From NCBI RefSeq assembly GCF_020686965.1, contig NZ_JAJEPS010000001.1:124001-188000 (forward strand): a stretch of DNA of 64,000 bases, read 5' to 3'. Under the pieces are notes generated by a model. The model was not told the DNA's origin. It saw only the letters and a list, made by a program, of their open reading frames with translations, and searched no databases. Position 1 is the stretch's first letter. Each line of letters starts with the position of its first letter. The position numbers were made by a program, and so were the translations under genes. Shown here piece by piece: positions 15,473 to 24,665 of this stretch. This DNA is from Hominiventricola filiformis. GTDB lineage: Bacteria > Bacillota > Clostridia > Lachnospirales > Lachnospiraceae.

Positions 15473-16918
15473 TTATCCTGCATAAGGCAGCTCTTCAAAA
15501 AGATCGCTCTCCGATACACCTCCAATGGTGCCTGCATAAATACCGTCTGCATTCAGGTCTACGATCAGGTTTCCTGCCGTTCCGTCCTCCAGTTCAAAGC
15601 CAAAGGTACCGTCTTCAGAGTAACTGGTCGGAGTAATCACATCTCCTGCTTTTAATGTAGCATTGGAGCCTTCCAGTCTGCAGAAAATGGAACCTTTCAC
15701 GGTCAGTTTCACATCAGAAGCATGGTTAAAAAGATACATGTCCCCGTTCGGAGTCAATTGGTCATTGGAAATATGGTAAGTTTTGGTTCCACCATAAGTC
15801 CCCAGTACATCTACTTTGGACGTAATCTCAATGCCGTCTGCCGGATTGGAAGGAACCTTTTCGATACTTCCATCCACACTGGTGACAGAAAGTTTTCCAT
15901 CCTCCAGTTTGATCAGATATGTAACTGCCCAGTCATTGTACGTATAGGTCTCTGTCAGTACATAGTAAGTATTATTCAGATTCAATGCATAGGTATCCCC
16001 TGCCCGCAATGTCTCCGGGTCTACCTCCACACTGTCAGAACCATACTGAGCCGTCACACTCACAATATCCGCATTATCTGCATCCGGCTCTGATACTTGC
16101 AGTGTAAATTCCTGGCCGTCAATCTCCACCGGTGTGTTTGCTTCCAACTTCGTCACATTGGAATCCACCGTAGCCGGAGTACCGATAGCGTCCATAAGCG
16201 GGGTCCAGTCAAGGACGGCATACTGCTCCATATAAGAATCAATCATTGCCTGCGCGGTCTCTTCATCCGTCGGCGTATCATTGCTCACATCCCAGTCATC
16301 ATCCACGGAAGTAAACCATGGATTCTGCTCATCTGCTCCTGCGTCATAAATAACCGACTGCTGAATAGAAAGCTCTCCGTTTTCTACGATATAGTACAGC
16401 CATCCGGAACTTGCTGCACCGTTGGAACCTTCATTGGCAATGATCACAGCACCTGCCTCATCTTCCACCAGATAATATCGGTTTCTCTCCCGACTGGTAA
16501 ACAGCTGCTTTGCCGCATCTCCGTCCATAGTATAAGCATCCAGAATCATCCGGTTCACCGGTTCTTCCGTATCTGTTTCACCAATCAGTAATTCCAGCTG
16601 TCCGTCCTGATCAAGATCGTATAACGTATAACCTACTGACACCATAGTGGCCAGATTACTGTAATTATGCTCATAGATCTGGTCATAATCCCACTGTTCC
16701 TCTACCAGTGACCGATAGTCGTCGATAATCCCTTCGTAGGCTTCCGTCATACCATCATCCGAGATCGTCTCCAGCGGAGCATCTTCCTCTCCGATGATTT
16801 CCTCACTGTCTTCCGGATTTTCTGTATCCTGCGCTGTCTGATCTGTATTGTTTCCACATGCTGCCAGCATGGACATTCCAAGCATCAATACACATAAAAT
16901 CGCAATTTTCTTTTTCAT
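15473..16918 (-). CDS. Lipoprotein of unknown function with EF-hand-like motif
   Basis: A 481-residue secreted lipoprotein. The signal peptide ends in the lipobox SMLAAC, followed by an acidic, Asp/Glu/Thr-rich linker. Around residue 90, YTLYDLDQDGQLELLIGE resembles the calcium-loop-like DxDxDG segment common in clostridial surface lipoproteins. The C-terminal half is rich in short beta-strand repeats and Asp. I do not recognise a catalytic domain. AAGGAGGA four bases before the ATG at 16918 fixes the start, against a longer frame opening at 16933. It stands alone, with a promoter at 16960-16987. Confidence 0.8.
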   Translation of the reverse strand: MKKKIAILCVLMLGMSMLAACGNNTDQTAQDTENPEDSEEIIGEEDAPLETISDDGMTEAYEGIIDDYRSLVEEQWDYDQIYEHNYSNLATMVSVGYTLYDLDQDGQLELLIGETDTEEPVNRMILDAYTMDGDAAKQLFTSRERNRYYLVEDEAGAVIIANEGSNGAASSGWLYYIVENGELSIQQSVIYDAGADEQNPWFTSVDDDWDVSNDTPTDEETAQAMIDSYMEQYAVLDWTPLMDAIGTPATVDSNVTKLEANTPVEIDGQEFTLQVSEPDADNADIVSVTAQYGSDSVEVDPETLRAGDTYALNLNNTYYVLTETYTYNDWAVTYLIKLEDGKLSVTSVDGSIEKVPSNPADGIEITSKVDVLGTYGGTKTYHISNDQLTPNGDMYLFNHASDVKLTVKGSIFCRLEGSNATLKAGDVITPTSYSEDGTFGFELEDGTAGNLIVDLNADGIYAGTIGGVSESDLFEELPYAG

Positions 16919-16959
16919 AAGATCCTCCTTCATGAAATTACCTTCATTTTGGTATCCTC

Positions 16960-16987
16960 ATTTTACTACACAGGAGGTATTTGTCCA
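16960..16987 (-). promoter_or_regulatory. Promoter of the lipoprotein gene
   Basis: TGGACA (16982-16987), 16-nt spacer, TAAAAT (16960-16965) on the minus strand, just past the upstream gene's stop. Confidence 0.5.
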
Positions 16988-16998
16988 CTTAAGATTTC

Positions 16999-17973
16999 TT
17001 AATTCTGATACCGGATCTCTGTCTTCTGCAACATAGGATAACTGACCACTTCCATTCCTTCAAGATCCTCTGCATGCATGCTGACTGCCGTGATCTGCGG
17101 ATTTTCATAGGTGGTATAATAGTAAATACCTTTGCTGGTGTTGCAGCAGGAAGTATAAATCGTAATCTCATACTTTCCTTCCGCCACTTCGCAGCAGCCT
17201 CTCTGTTGGTCTACAGAACCAAGGATATGGAAAAACTGGCTGACACTCTCTTCCTCCGTATCTCCTGACTGGGAATTAAGTTTCGTAAATGCCACTCTTG
17301 CAAAGCGGGATGTGGAAGACAAATCTCCCGGAAGTCCCAATGCTCCCATGCCTCTGCTGTACATATCAAGCGGAAGCTCTTTGGAAAACTGATTCTCTGG
17401 CTGCTTCGGAGAAAGATTTCTATACTGATTCAGCAAAAACATCTGCTGAGGGAACGGAGGATTGTTGGTAAGCACCCCTGCCGGATTATCATAGACATGG
17501 AACCCATCCTTCATAGATTCCACCACAATACAGCCATTTTTATCCGCAATGATCCAGTGAAGCTGTGCAGAAGGAAGCTGATCACTGAATGAGATTCCTG
17601 TCAGATTCATTTTCCCAAGTGCTGCTTTTGCCTCTTCCACAGTCGCACATCTGGAAAGGATCCAGGGGATAAACTCATACTGAGCTACATTCTCTTTCTC
17701 TTTTGTTTCCTCTGCATAAGCTGCATTTCCCACAAAATTCAGACCAGCCATACCAAGACCTTTTTCATTGGCTGCATCATAGTAAAGCGGATATCCGTCC
17801 GCCATATGTGCCATACCAATCATGGCATAATGCTGCTTCAAGACACCTGCATAATGAAAATGAATGGGATAATTCCGCGGCATCACTGCAATCTCTTCTC
17901 CATAAGAGAATTCATAATCCAAAGTACGTCCCATATAGAAATCTTTTGTCAGATAAGTTGCTGCTGTACACAT
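16999..17973 (-). CDS. Choloylglycine hydrolase family protein (bile salt hydrolase type)
   Basis: N-terminal nucleophile hydrolase of the bile salt hydrolase/penicillin V acylase family, cleaving amide bonds such as those in glycine- or taurine-conjugated bile acids. Starting at the ATG at 17973 (GGGAGG six bases upstream) gives 324 residues, the family length, and exposes Cys2 after Met removal. The expected catalytic set is visible: Cys2, Arg16, Asp19, Asn79 (GLNF), Asn170/171 (LTNNP) and Arg223 (SSTSRFAR). Choosing between bile salt hydrolase and penicillin V acylase is not possible by eye. It lies 1 nt after the nucleotidyltransferase gene, in one operon. Confidence 0.93.
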   Translation of the reverse strand: MCTAATYLTKDFYMGRTLDYEFSYGEEIAVMPRNYPIHFHYAGVLKQHYAMIGMAHMADGYPLYYDAANEKGLGMAGLNFVGNAAYAEETKEKENVAQYEFIPWILSRCATVEEAKAALGKMNLTGISFSDQLPSAQLHWIIADKNGCIVVESMKDGFHVYDNPAGVLTNNPPFPQQMFLLNQYRNLSPKQPENQFSKELPLDMYSRGMGALGLPGDLSSTSRFARVAFTKLNSQSGDTEEESVSQFFHILGSVDQQRGCCEVAEGKYEITIYTSCCNTSKGIYYYTTYENPQITAVSMHAEDLEGMEVVSYPMLQKTEIRYQN

Positions 17974-17974
17974 A

Positions 17975-18898
17975 TTAATCCTCCCACAGACTCTGCGGAT
18001 ATTTGCCCGCATCTTTCAGATCCTGCATAGCCTTCATAACAACCGGCTTGTCCTCTTTGTAGGTAACACCATGCCAGCGGTCATGGGATTTTAATACGGT
18101 TACTTCTGCCTTTCCCTCACGGATCAGTTCATCCACAACAAATGGCAGGAAATACTCACATTTCAGCGGATTCTCCGGGATACTTTCTTTTAAGAACTTC
18201 GGGAAACGGTCTTTTAACTCTTTTAAAATGCTCTCGGAAAATCCCCAGAGATTCATGGATACCGGTGCATCCTCCGGCAGTGCATGCCAGGTAGCTCCAT
18301 CGTCCTCGGTATAAGCAGGTCCTTCCGGACGGCGCTCAATTCGTGTTCTTTCTGTGATAGCAGTCAGTTTCTGATGCTCATCGGTCTCGCAGACACCTCT
18401 TGCCACATGGCCATTCTCAGTCAAAGTATTTTTCAGCAGATAACCTACCATGGCATACTGATATTTCTCTCCATCTTTCGTATTAACCAGGAAATCGTGA
18501 ATCAGCTTGAATGCTTCCTGTCCATAATAATCATCCGCATTGATCACTGCAAAGGGTCCATCCACTACCGGCAGGCAGGACAGAACAGCATGTCCGGTTC
18601 CCCACGGTTTTACACGGCCTTCCGGCACCTCAAAGCCTTCCGGCAGATTGTGAAGATCTTGAAATACATACTCCACCGGAATCCGTTTCTCCATACGATT
18701 TCCAATACTCTCACGGAAATCTGCTTCATTTTCTTTTTTAATAATAAATACGACTTTTCCAAATCCAGCCTGTACCGCATCATAAATGGAATAGTCCATA
18801 ATAATATGTCCCTGGGGATCAATGGGATCGATCTGTTTCAGTCCGCCGTAACGACTTCCCATTCCTGCCGCCATAATGACTAATGTTGGTTTTTTCAT
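17975..18898 (-). CDS. Sugar-nucleotidyltransferase-like protein
   Basis: A 307-residue protein with the NTP-transferase fold. The N-terminal PTLVIMAAGMGSRYGGLKQ is the nucleotide-binding signature, VINADDYYG holds the metal-binding Asp pair, and GTGHAVLSC and NLWGF are further family features. The substrate is unknown; related enzymes make nucleotide-activated sugars or alcohols for cell-envelope polymers. The ATG at 18898 has GGAGGAGAG upstream; the longer frame adds 35 residues that begin in the promoter region. Promoter at 18938-18966. Confidence 0.87.
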   Translation of the reverse strand: MKKPTLVIMAAGMGSRYGGLKQIDPIDPQGHIIMDYSIYDAVQAGFGKVVFIIKKENEADFRESIGNRMEKRIPVEYVFQDLHNLPEGFEVPEGRVKPWGTGHAVLSCLPVVDGPFAVINADDYYGQEAFKLIHDFLVNTKDGEKYQYAMVGYLLKNTLTENGHVARGVCETDEHQKLTAITERTRIERRPEGPAYTEDDGATWHALPEDAPVSMNLWGFSESILKELKDRFPKFLKESIPENPLKCEYFLPFVVDELIREGKAEVTVLKSHDRWHGVTYKEDKPVVMKAMQDLKDAGKYPQSLWED

Positions 18899-18937
18899 GC
18901 TTCTCTCTCCTCCTGTACGAAAATTCCACTTATTACT

Positions 18938-18966
18938 AATATACTCATAAGTCCGGTATTTTACAA
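18938..18966 (-). promoter_or_regulatory. Promoter of the nucleotidyltransferase-hydrolase operon
   Basis: TTGTAA (18961-18966), 17-nt spacer, TATATT (18938-18943) on the minus strand, directly behind the nifJ terminator. Confidence 0.6.
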
Positions 18967-18976
18967 GTTTTTGACG

Positions 18977-19008
18977 AAAAAAGAGGTGTACCAAAAGGTA
19001 CACCTCTT
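18977..19008 (-). terminator. Terminator of nifJ
   Basis: A perfect 12-bp stem, AAGAGGTGTACC (18981-18992) with GGTACACCTCTT (18997-19008), a 4-nt loop and a T-run on the minus strand, 25 nt after the nifJ stop. Confidence 0.93.
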
Positions 19009-19032
19009 CGAAAGTCTTATGGATTCTACAGA

Positions 19033-22000
19033 TTACTCTGCATCTGCTCCGTAAAGAGTTTTCAGTTTGTTCAGGTAAGCAAATCTTGCTTTGTACTCCT
19101 CTTCGGATCTGGTGAACAGAGCCTGTGCTCTCTCCGGATTTGCTCTCTTCAGAGAGTTGTAACGAACCTCGCCGTCCAGGAATGCCTGGAAGTCACCGGT
19201 CGGTGCTTTGGAATCCAGAGCGAATGCGTCCTTGCCCTCTGCTGCCAGAGCCGGGTTGAAGCGGAAGCAATGCCAGTAACCAGCCTCTACAGCCAGCTGC
19301 TCCTCGGTCTGAGCTTTGCTCATACCTTTCTTGATACCATGGTTGATACACGGAGCGTAAGCGATGATCAGGGACGGTCCCGGATATGCCTCTGCCTCTG
19401 CGATTGCTTTTACGCACTGATTGAAGTCAGCACCCATGGAGATCTGTGCTACATATACATAACCATAGCTCATTGCGATAGAAGCCAGGTCTTTCTTCTT
19501 GGTCTCTTTACCACCAGCTGCGAACTGTGCTACAGCACCAGTCGGGGTAGCTTTGGAAGACTGTCCACCGGTATTGGAGTAAACCTCGGTATCGAATACC
19601 ATAACGTTGATGTCTTTGCCGGAAGCAAGTACATGGTCAACGCCGCCGAATCCGATATCGTAAGCCCATCCGTCACCACCGAAGATCCACTGGGATTTCT
19701 TAGCGAGGAAGTCTTTCTGTGCAAGGATCTCTTTGCCCTTGTCGCATCCGCAAGCTTCCAGAGCAGCTACGAGCTTATCAGTTGCAGCACCGTTGGTTGC
19801 TCCAACTCCATAAGTATCAAGCCATTCCTGAGCTGCAGCTTTGACATCTGCATTCTTGCCGTTAGCAACGATATCCTCAACTTTTGCTTTCAGTCCGCCA
19901 CGGATAGCGTTCTGAGCAAGTAACATACCATAACCAAACTCTGCTGCATCCTCGAACAGGGAGTTAGACCATGCCGGTCCCTGACCTTTCTCGTTTACAG
20001 TATACGGAGTGGACGGTGAAGAGTTACCCCAGATAGAGGAGCATCCAGTTGCGTTTGCAATGTACATTCTGTCACCGAACAGCTGGGTAATCAGTTTAGC
20101 GTACGGAGTCTCACCACAACCTGCGCATGCGCCTGAGAACTCAAGCAGCGGAGTCTTGAACTGAGATCCTTTTACGGTAGCCTCTTTGAATTTCTCGATA
20201 ACATCTGCTTTCTCCGGAAGAGTAACAGCATAATCGAATGCGCTCTGGCAAGCTGCATTTGCTTCCATATTTGCCATATCGAGAGCTTTTGCACCCTTCT
20301 TGCCCGGGCATACGTTTGCACAGGAACCGCATCCGGTACAGTCAAGAGCGGATACAACGATTGCAAACTTCTTATCAGCCATACCAGTCATAGCCAGAGT
20401 CTTCATCTCAGCCGGTGCAGCAGCAGCCTCAGCCTCGGTCATAGCAACCGGACGAATTGCAGCGTGCGGGCAGACATAAGAACATCTGTTACACTGGATA
20501 CAGTTTTCAGCATTCCATACCGGGATATTAACTGCAATACCACGTTTCTCGTATGCAGAAGTTCCGGACGGAGTAGTTCCATCTACATAATCCTTGAATG
20601 CAGATACCGGCAGGGAGTTACCTTCCTGAGCAGATACTTTAGCCTGGATGTTGTTAACGAAGTCAACAGCAGCCTGTCTTCCGCTCTCTGCATGAGTAGT
20701 TACAAGTCCTTCATCAGCTGCATTCTTCCAGCTTTCCGGAACTTTGATCTCTACAACCTGTTTTGCTCCCTCATCGATAGCAGCCCAGTTCTTAGCAACG
20801 ACATCATCACCCTTACGTCCGTAAGTAGCCTTTGCAGCAGCTTTCATAAGATCGATTGCCTGCTCCTCCGGAATGATTGCAGCCAGTTTGAAGAATGCGG
20901 ACTGGAGAATGGTATTGATACGGGTCGGTCCCATACCAGTCTCGATACCGATCTTAACACCATCAATTACATAGAATTTGATGTTGTGGTTAGCGATGAA
21001 TGCTTTTACCTGTCCCGGAAGATGTTTCTCAAGACCTTCCATATCCCACGGGCAGTTCAGCAGGAAGGTACCGCCGTCTACCAGCTCCTGTACCATGTTG
21101 TACTTACGTACATAGGACGGATTGTGGCAAGCTACAAAGTTAGCTTTATGGATCAGGTATGTAGATTTGATCGGTTTCTTACCAAAACGAAGGTGAGACA
21201 TGGTCACACCACCGGATTTTTTGGAGTCATAATCAAAATATGCCTGAGCATACATATCAGTGTTATCACCGATAATCTTAATGGAGTTCTTGTTAGCACC
21301 TACAGTACCGTCTGCGCCAAGACCCCAGAACTTACAGTTGATGGTTCCTTCCGGAGTGGTTACCAGCGGAGCACCGGTTTCCAGAGACAGATGTGTTACA
21401 TCATCAACGATACCGATAGTGAATTTAGCCTTCTCGGTGTTGTGATATACTGCAACGATCTGTGCCGGAGTGGTGTCTTTGGAGCCCAGTCCGTAACGGC
21501 CGGTAAATACCGGAGTATCATTGAATTTGGTTCCTTTAAGAGCTGCAACAACATCAAGGTACAGCGGCTCGCCAAGAGCACCCGGCTCTTTGGTTCTGTC
21601 AAGTACAGTGATCAGTTTTGCAGTATCCGGAATAGTCTCTACCAGAGCATCTGCGCAGAACGGTCTGTAAAGACGAACTTTAACAACGCCGACTTTCTCT
21701 CCTGCAGCGGTCAGGTAATCGATGGTCTCCTCGATGGTATCACATACAGATCCCATAGCGATGATAACTTTTTCAGCATCCGGAGCACCGTAGTAGTTGA
21801 ACAGCTTGTAATCGGTACCGATCTTAGCGTTTACTTTGTCCATGTACTCCTGTACGATTGCCGGAAGAGCATCGTAGTACGGGTTACATGCCTCACGAGC
21901 CTGGAAGAAGATATCCGGGTTCTGAGCGGAACCTCTCTGGCACGGATGATTCGGGTTCAGAGCGTCCTGTCTGTAAGCCTCGATTGCATCCATATCTACC

Positions 22001-22581
22001 ATATCTTTCAGATCTTCGTAATCCCACTGCTCGATCTTCTGGATCTCATGAGATGTACGGAATCCGTCGAAGAAGTTGATGAACGGCAGACGTCCTTTGA
22101 TTGCTGCACAGTGTGCAACCGGAGTCAGGTCCATAACCTCCTGTACGCTGGACTCACAGAGCATTGCTACTCCGGTCTGACGACAGGCATATACGTCGGA
22201 GTGATCTCCGAAGATAGACAGTGCATGGCTTGCCAGTGCACGAGCGGATACGTTAAATACACCCGGAAGTCTCTCACCTGCTACTTTGTACAGGTTCGGG
22301 ATCATCAGAAGAAGACCCTGAGAAGCGGTAAAAGTGGTAGTCAGAGCACCTGCTGCCAGAGAACCGTGTACAGCACCTGCTGCACCTGCCTCAGACTGCA
22401 TCTCGGTTACCTGTACGGTATGTCCGAAGATATTGGTTCTTCCCTGAGTTGCCCACTCGTCAGTTGCCTCTGCCATTACAGATGACGGGGTGATCGGATA
22501 GATAGCAGCTACGTCAGAGTATGCATAAGATACATGAGCGGCTGCATGGTTTCCATCCATGGTTTTCATTTTTCTGGCCAT
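19033..22581 (-). CDS. nifJ: Pyruvate:ferredoxin (flavodoxin) oxidoreductase
   Basis: Central enzyme of anaerobic pyruvate breakdown: pyruvate plus CoA gives acetyl-CoA, CO2 and reduced ferredoxin. The single 1182-residue chain is full length for the homodimeric type. Domains in order: pyrimidine-binding domain (HAAAHVSYAYSDVAAIYPIT at the start), the CoA-binding region, two 4Fe-4S clusters (CIQCNRCSYVCP and CTGCGSCANVCP, about residues 690-760), and the ThDP domain with CAGCGE, GDGWAYDIGFGG and EVYSNTGGQSS. It is monocistronic with its own promoter and terminator. Strongly biased codons suggest very high expression; this bias leaves a long empty frame on the other strand. Confidence 0.97.
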   Translation of the reverse strand: MARKMKTMDGNHAAAHVSYAYSDVAAIYPITPSSVMAEATDEWATQGRTNIFGHTVQVTEMQSEAGAAGAVHGSLAAGALTTTFTASQGLLLMIPNLYKVAGERLPGVFNVSARALASHALSIFGDHSDVYACRQTGVAMLCESSVQEVMDLTPVAHCAAIKGRLPFINFFDGFRTSHEIQKIEQWDYEDLKDMVDMDAIEAYRQDALNPNHPCQRGSAQNPDIFFQAREACNPYYDALPAIVQEYMDKVNAKIGTDYKLFNYYGAPDAEKVIIAMGSVCDTIEETIDYLTAAGEKVGVVKVRLYRPFCADALVETIPDTAKLITVLDRTKEPGALGEPLYLDVVAALKGTKFNDTPVFTGRYGLGSKDTTPAQIVAVYHNTEKAKFTIGIVDDVTHLSLETGAPLVTTPEGTINCKFWGLGADGTVGANKNSIKIIGDNTDMYAQAYFDYDSKKSGGVTMSHLRFGKKPIKSTYLIHKANFVACHNPSYVRKYNMVQELVDGGTFLLNCPWDMEGLEKHLPGQVKAFIANHNIKFYVIDGVKIGIETGMGPTRINTILQSAFFKLAAIIPEEQAIDLMKAAAKATYGRKGDDVVAKNWAAIDEGAKQVVEIKVPESWKNAADEGLVTTHAESGRQAAVDFVNNIQAKVSAQEGNSLPVSAFKDYVDGTTPSGTSAYEKRGIAVNIPVWNAENCIQCNRCSYVCPHAAIRPVAMTEAEAAAAPAEMKTLAMTGMADKKFAIVVSALDCTGCGSCANVCPGKKGAKALDMANMEANAACQSAFDYAVTLPEKADVIEKFKEATVKGSQFKTPLLEFSGACAGCGETPYAKLITQLFGDRMYIANATGCSSIWGNSSPSTPYTVNEKGQGPAWSNSLFEDAAEFGYGMLLAQNAIRGGLKAKVEDIVANGKNADVKAAAQEWLDTYGVGATNGAATDKLVAALEACGCDKGKEILAQKDFLAKKSQWIFGGDGWAYDIGFGGVDHVLASGKDINVMVFDTEVYSNTGGQSSKATPTGAVAQFAAGGKETKKKDLASIAMSYGYVYVAQISMGADFNQCVKAIAEAEAYPGPSLIIAYAPCINHGIKKGMSKAQTEEQLAVEAGYWHCFRFNPALAAEGKDAFALDSKAPTGDFQAFLDGEVRYNSLKRANPERAQALFTRSEEEYKARFAYLNKLKTLYGADAE

Positions 22582-22656
22582 TTTTATTATTCCTCCTTAT
22601 TTGAATCAATAAGACTCTTTATTACTTTGTAAAAATAGCTCTTATCATACGGATTC

Positions 22657-22685
22657 ATTCTAGCACATCTGTCGAAGGTTGTCCA
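22657..22685 (-). promoter_or_regulatory. Promoter of nifJ
   Basis: TGGACA (22680-22685), 17-nt spacer, TAGAAT (22657-22662) on the minus strand, about 75 nt before the start codon. Confidence 0.6.
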
Positions 22686-22771
22686 TTTCTATACTTAATT
22701 TTTTCCATAATTTTTTCTCATTAAGCTCTTGTTTTTGGTTAGTTTAGACAAACTCTCATCTGTTGCTGAGT

Positions 22772-22816
22772 AAAAAAAAGAATCGGAAAGCCATTTTGGC
22801 TCCCGATTCTTTTTTT
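22772..22816. terminator. Bidirectional terminator after the ABC importer operon
   Basis: AGAATCGG and CCGATTCT plus AGCC/GGCT form a hairpin with a 5-nt loop, flanked by eight A on one side and seven T on the other. It stands just past the ABC ATPase stop. Confidence 0.85.
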
Positions 22817-22825
22817 ATGATCTGG

Positions 22826-23620
22826 TTATCCAAGAATCGCCTTGTCATTGGTGAACTCTTCCCCGCTGACCTCTTCAAATTTGTGAAGGAGATCTTCCAC
22901 GGTCAGTTTCTTCTTCTCCTCGCCACGAATGTCAAGAATAATCTTTCCTTCCATCATCATGATCAGACGGTTTCCATGAGTAATGGCATCCTTCATGTTG
23001 TGAGTGATCATCAGCGTAGTCAGATGGTCACGGTTGACAATCATCTCGGTGGTTTCCAGTACTTTTGCTGCTGTCTTCGGATCCAGAGCTGCCGTATGCT
23101 CATCCAGCAGAAGAAGCTTCGGTTTCTTTAAGGTTGCCATCAAAAGGGTCAGTGCCTGTCTCTGTCCTCCTGAAAGAAGCCCAACTTTAGAAGTCAGACG
23201 GTCTTCCAGGCCAAGACCAAGGGTTGACAGAAGCCGTTTATACACTTCTCTCTCACTGGCTTTGATTCCTGCGCGGAGGGTTCTGGACTGCCCACGCCGA
23301 AGTGCCAGTGCAAGATTCTCCTCAATTCCCATAGTGGCTGCAGTTCCATTCATCGGATCCTGGAACACACGTCCCAGAAAAGCAGCTCTTTTATGCTCCG
23401 GAAGTTTGGTTACATCCTTTCCGTCAATGATGATCTGTCCTTCATCTACCGGCCATACACCTGCAATTGCATTCAGCATGGTGGATTTTCCTGCACCGTT
23501 TCCTCCGATGACCGTTACAAAATCACCATCCTCCAGCGTCAGGTCAATTCCTTTCAGTGCCTGTTTTTCATTTACTGTTCCGGCATTAAATGTTTTATAA
23601 ATATTCTTCAGTTCCAGCAT
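22826..23620 (-). CDS. ABC transporter ATP-binding protein (TrpXYZ-type importer)
   Basis: Cytoplasmic ATPase of an importer. In the 264 residues: Walker A GGNGAGKST, signature LSGGQRQALTLLMA, and Walker B with LLLLDEHTAALDPKT. The His/Thr in DEHTAALD, instead of the common DEPTSALD, is a feature of this importer family. Its start overlaps the permease stop by one base. Together with the adjacent permease and PF04392-type lipoprotein it forms an importer resembling tryptophan/tyrosine TrpXYZ systems; the substrate is not certain. Confidence 0.9.
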   Translation of the reverse strand: MLELKNIYKTFNAGTVNEKQALKGIDLTLEDGDFVTVIGGNGAGKSTMLNAIAGVWPVDEGQIIIDGKDVTKLPEHKRAAFLGRVFQDPMNGTAATMGIEENLALALRRGQSRTLRAGIKASEREVYKRLLSTLGLGLEDRLTSKVGLLSGGQRQALTLLMATLKKPKLLLLDEHTAALDPKTAAKVLETTEMIVNRDHLTTLMITHNMKDAITHGNRLIMMMEGKIILDIRGEEKKKLTVEDLLHKFEEVSGEEFTNDKAILG

Positions 23621-24552
23621 CAGTGGTTTCCTCCCTTTCTAACCGGTTTGGAAAAATATCTGCTCTTCCAGGTCGGAATTGCCAGGAATATGGCAACTAC
23701 CAGTGCAGACAGAAGCTTCAGAAGGTCTGTGTCGATACCGAACCAGATGACGATCTGAAGTACAAAATAATAAATAATAGAACCAATGGCTACTGCGATA
23801 AGTTTCAATCCGAAGTTGCGGAAAATCTTTCCGAAGATAGCCTCACCGATAATGACGGCTGCCAGTCCGATAACAATGGCACCACGGCCCATGTTGATAT
23901 CGGAGAATCCCTGATACTGTCCCAGCAGTGCACCGGAAAAAGCAACCAGTCCGTTAGAGATCATAAGGCCAAGTACCCGGTTAAAATCCGTGTTGATTCC
24001 CTGTGCTCTTGCCATCTTGTCATTACATCCGGTTGCACGTAAGGAACATCCAAGTTCTGTACCAAAGAACCAGTACAGTACTGCTACCAGAAGTATAATC
24101 AGAACGACTACGATCAGAATGGTATTTTTATAAATGGCAACATTCTTAATATAACGAAGGGATACCAGCAGATCAAATTTATCAACATTGATGGCCTGAT
24201 TGGATTTGCCCATAATTTTCAGATTCACGGAATACAGTCCAAGCTGTGTCAGAATTCCGGCCAGAATCGCCGGGATCCCCATAAAGGTATGGAAAAGTCC
24301 GGTTGCAAATCCTGCCAGCATACCGGCTAAAAATGCACATAGAAGGGCAATCCATACATTGCTTCCTCCCTGGATCATCATAATGCAGACTGCTGCGCCT
24401 GTACAAAGGCTGCCGTCTACGGTCAGATCTGCGATGTCAAGAATACGGAAGGTGATATAGACACCAATCGCCATAATTCCCCAGATCAATCCCTGTGCCA
24501 CTGCTCCCGGCAGGGCATTCAGTAAACTCATAATGTTCATGTTCCCAATCAC
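23620..24552 (-). CDS. ABC transporter permease (branched-chain/TrpY type)
   Basis: Integral membrane channel of the importer, 310 residues, with about eight to nine hydrophobic helices. It resembles the LivH-like branched-chain permease family; recognisable stretches are LIWGIMAIGVYITFRILDIAD and DLTVDGSLCTGAAV near the N-terminus, then TGLFHTFMGIPAILAGILTQ. Located between its binding protein and ATPase on the same strand. A strong hairpin separates it from the binding-protein gene. Confidence 0.9.
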   Translation of the reverse strand: MIGNMNIMSLLNALPGAVAQGLIWGIMAIGVYITFRILDIADLTVDGSLCTGAAVCIMMIQGGSNVWIALLCAFLAGMLAGFATGLFHTFMGIPAILAGILTQLGLYSVNLKIMGKSNQAINVDKFDLLVSLRYIKNVAIYKNTILIVVVLIILLVAVLYWFFGTELGCSLRATGCNDKMARAQGINTDFNRVLGLMISNGLVAFSGALLGQYQGFSDINMGRGAIVIGLAAVIIGEAIFGKIFRNFGLKLIAVAIGSIIYYFVLQIVIWFGIDTDLLKLLSALVVAIFLAIPTWKSRYFSKPVRKGGNH

Positions 24553-24587
24553 CTCGTAATTCTTATTGCTTTTTATTTCACAACGAC

Positions 24588-24620
24588 GGCAGCGAGAGTG
24601 GAATCCCCCTTCTCGCTGCC
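24588..24620 (-). terminator. Hairpin between binding-protein and permease genes
   Basis: GGCAGCGAGA (24588-24597) pairs perfectly with TCTCGCTGCC (24611-24620). No clear U-run follows on the minus strand, so it more likely stabilises the upstream mRNA or only partly terminates, giving more binding protein than permease. Confidence 0.55.
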
Positions 24621-24665
24621 ATCATAGTAAGTCAAATTTGTATGAACTTTTTGGTTTCTTCTTAT

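Noticed and set aside
20464..22485. A 673-codon open frame on the plus strand opposite nifJ
   Set aside because: It lies wholly antisense to a strongly biased, highly expressed gene, has no ribosome site and its translation is Ser/Cys-rich without recognisable domains. It is a by-product of nifJ codon use.
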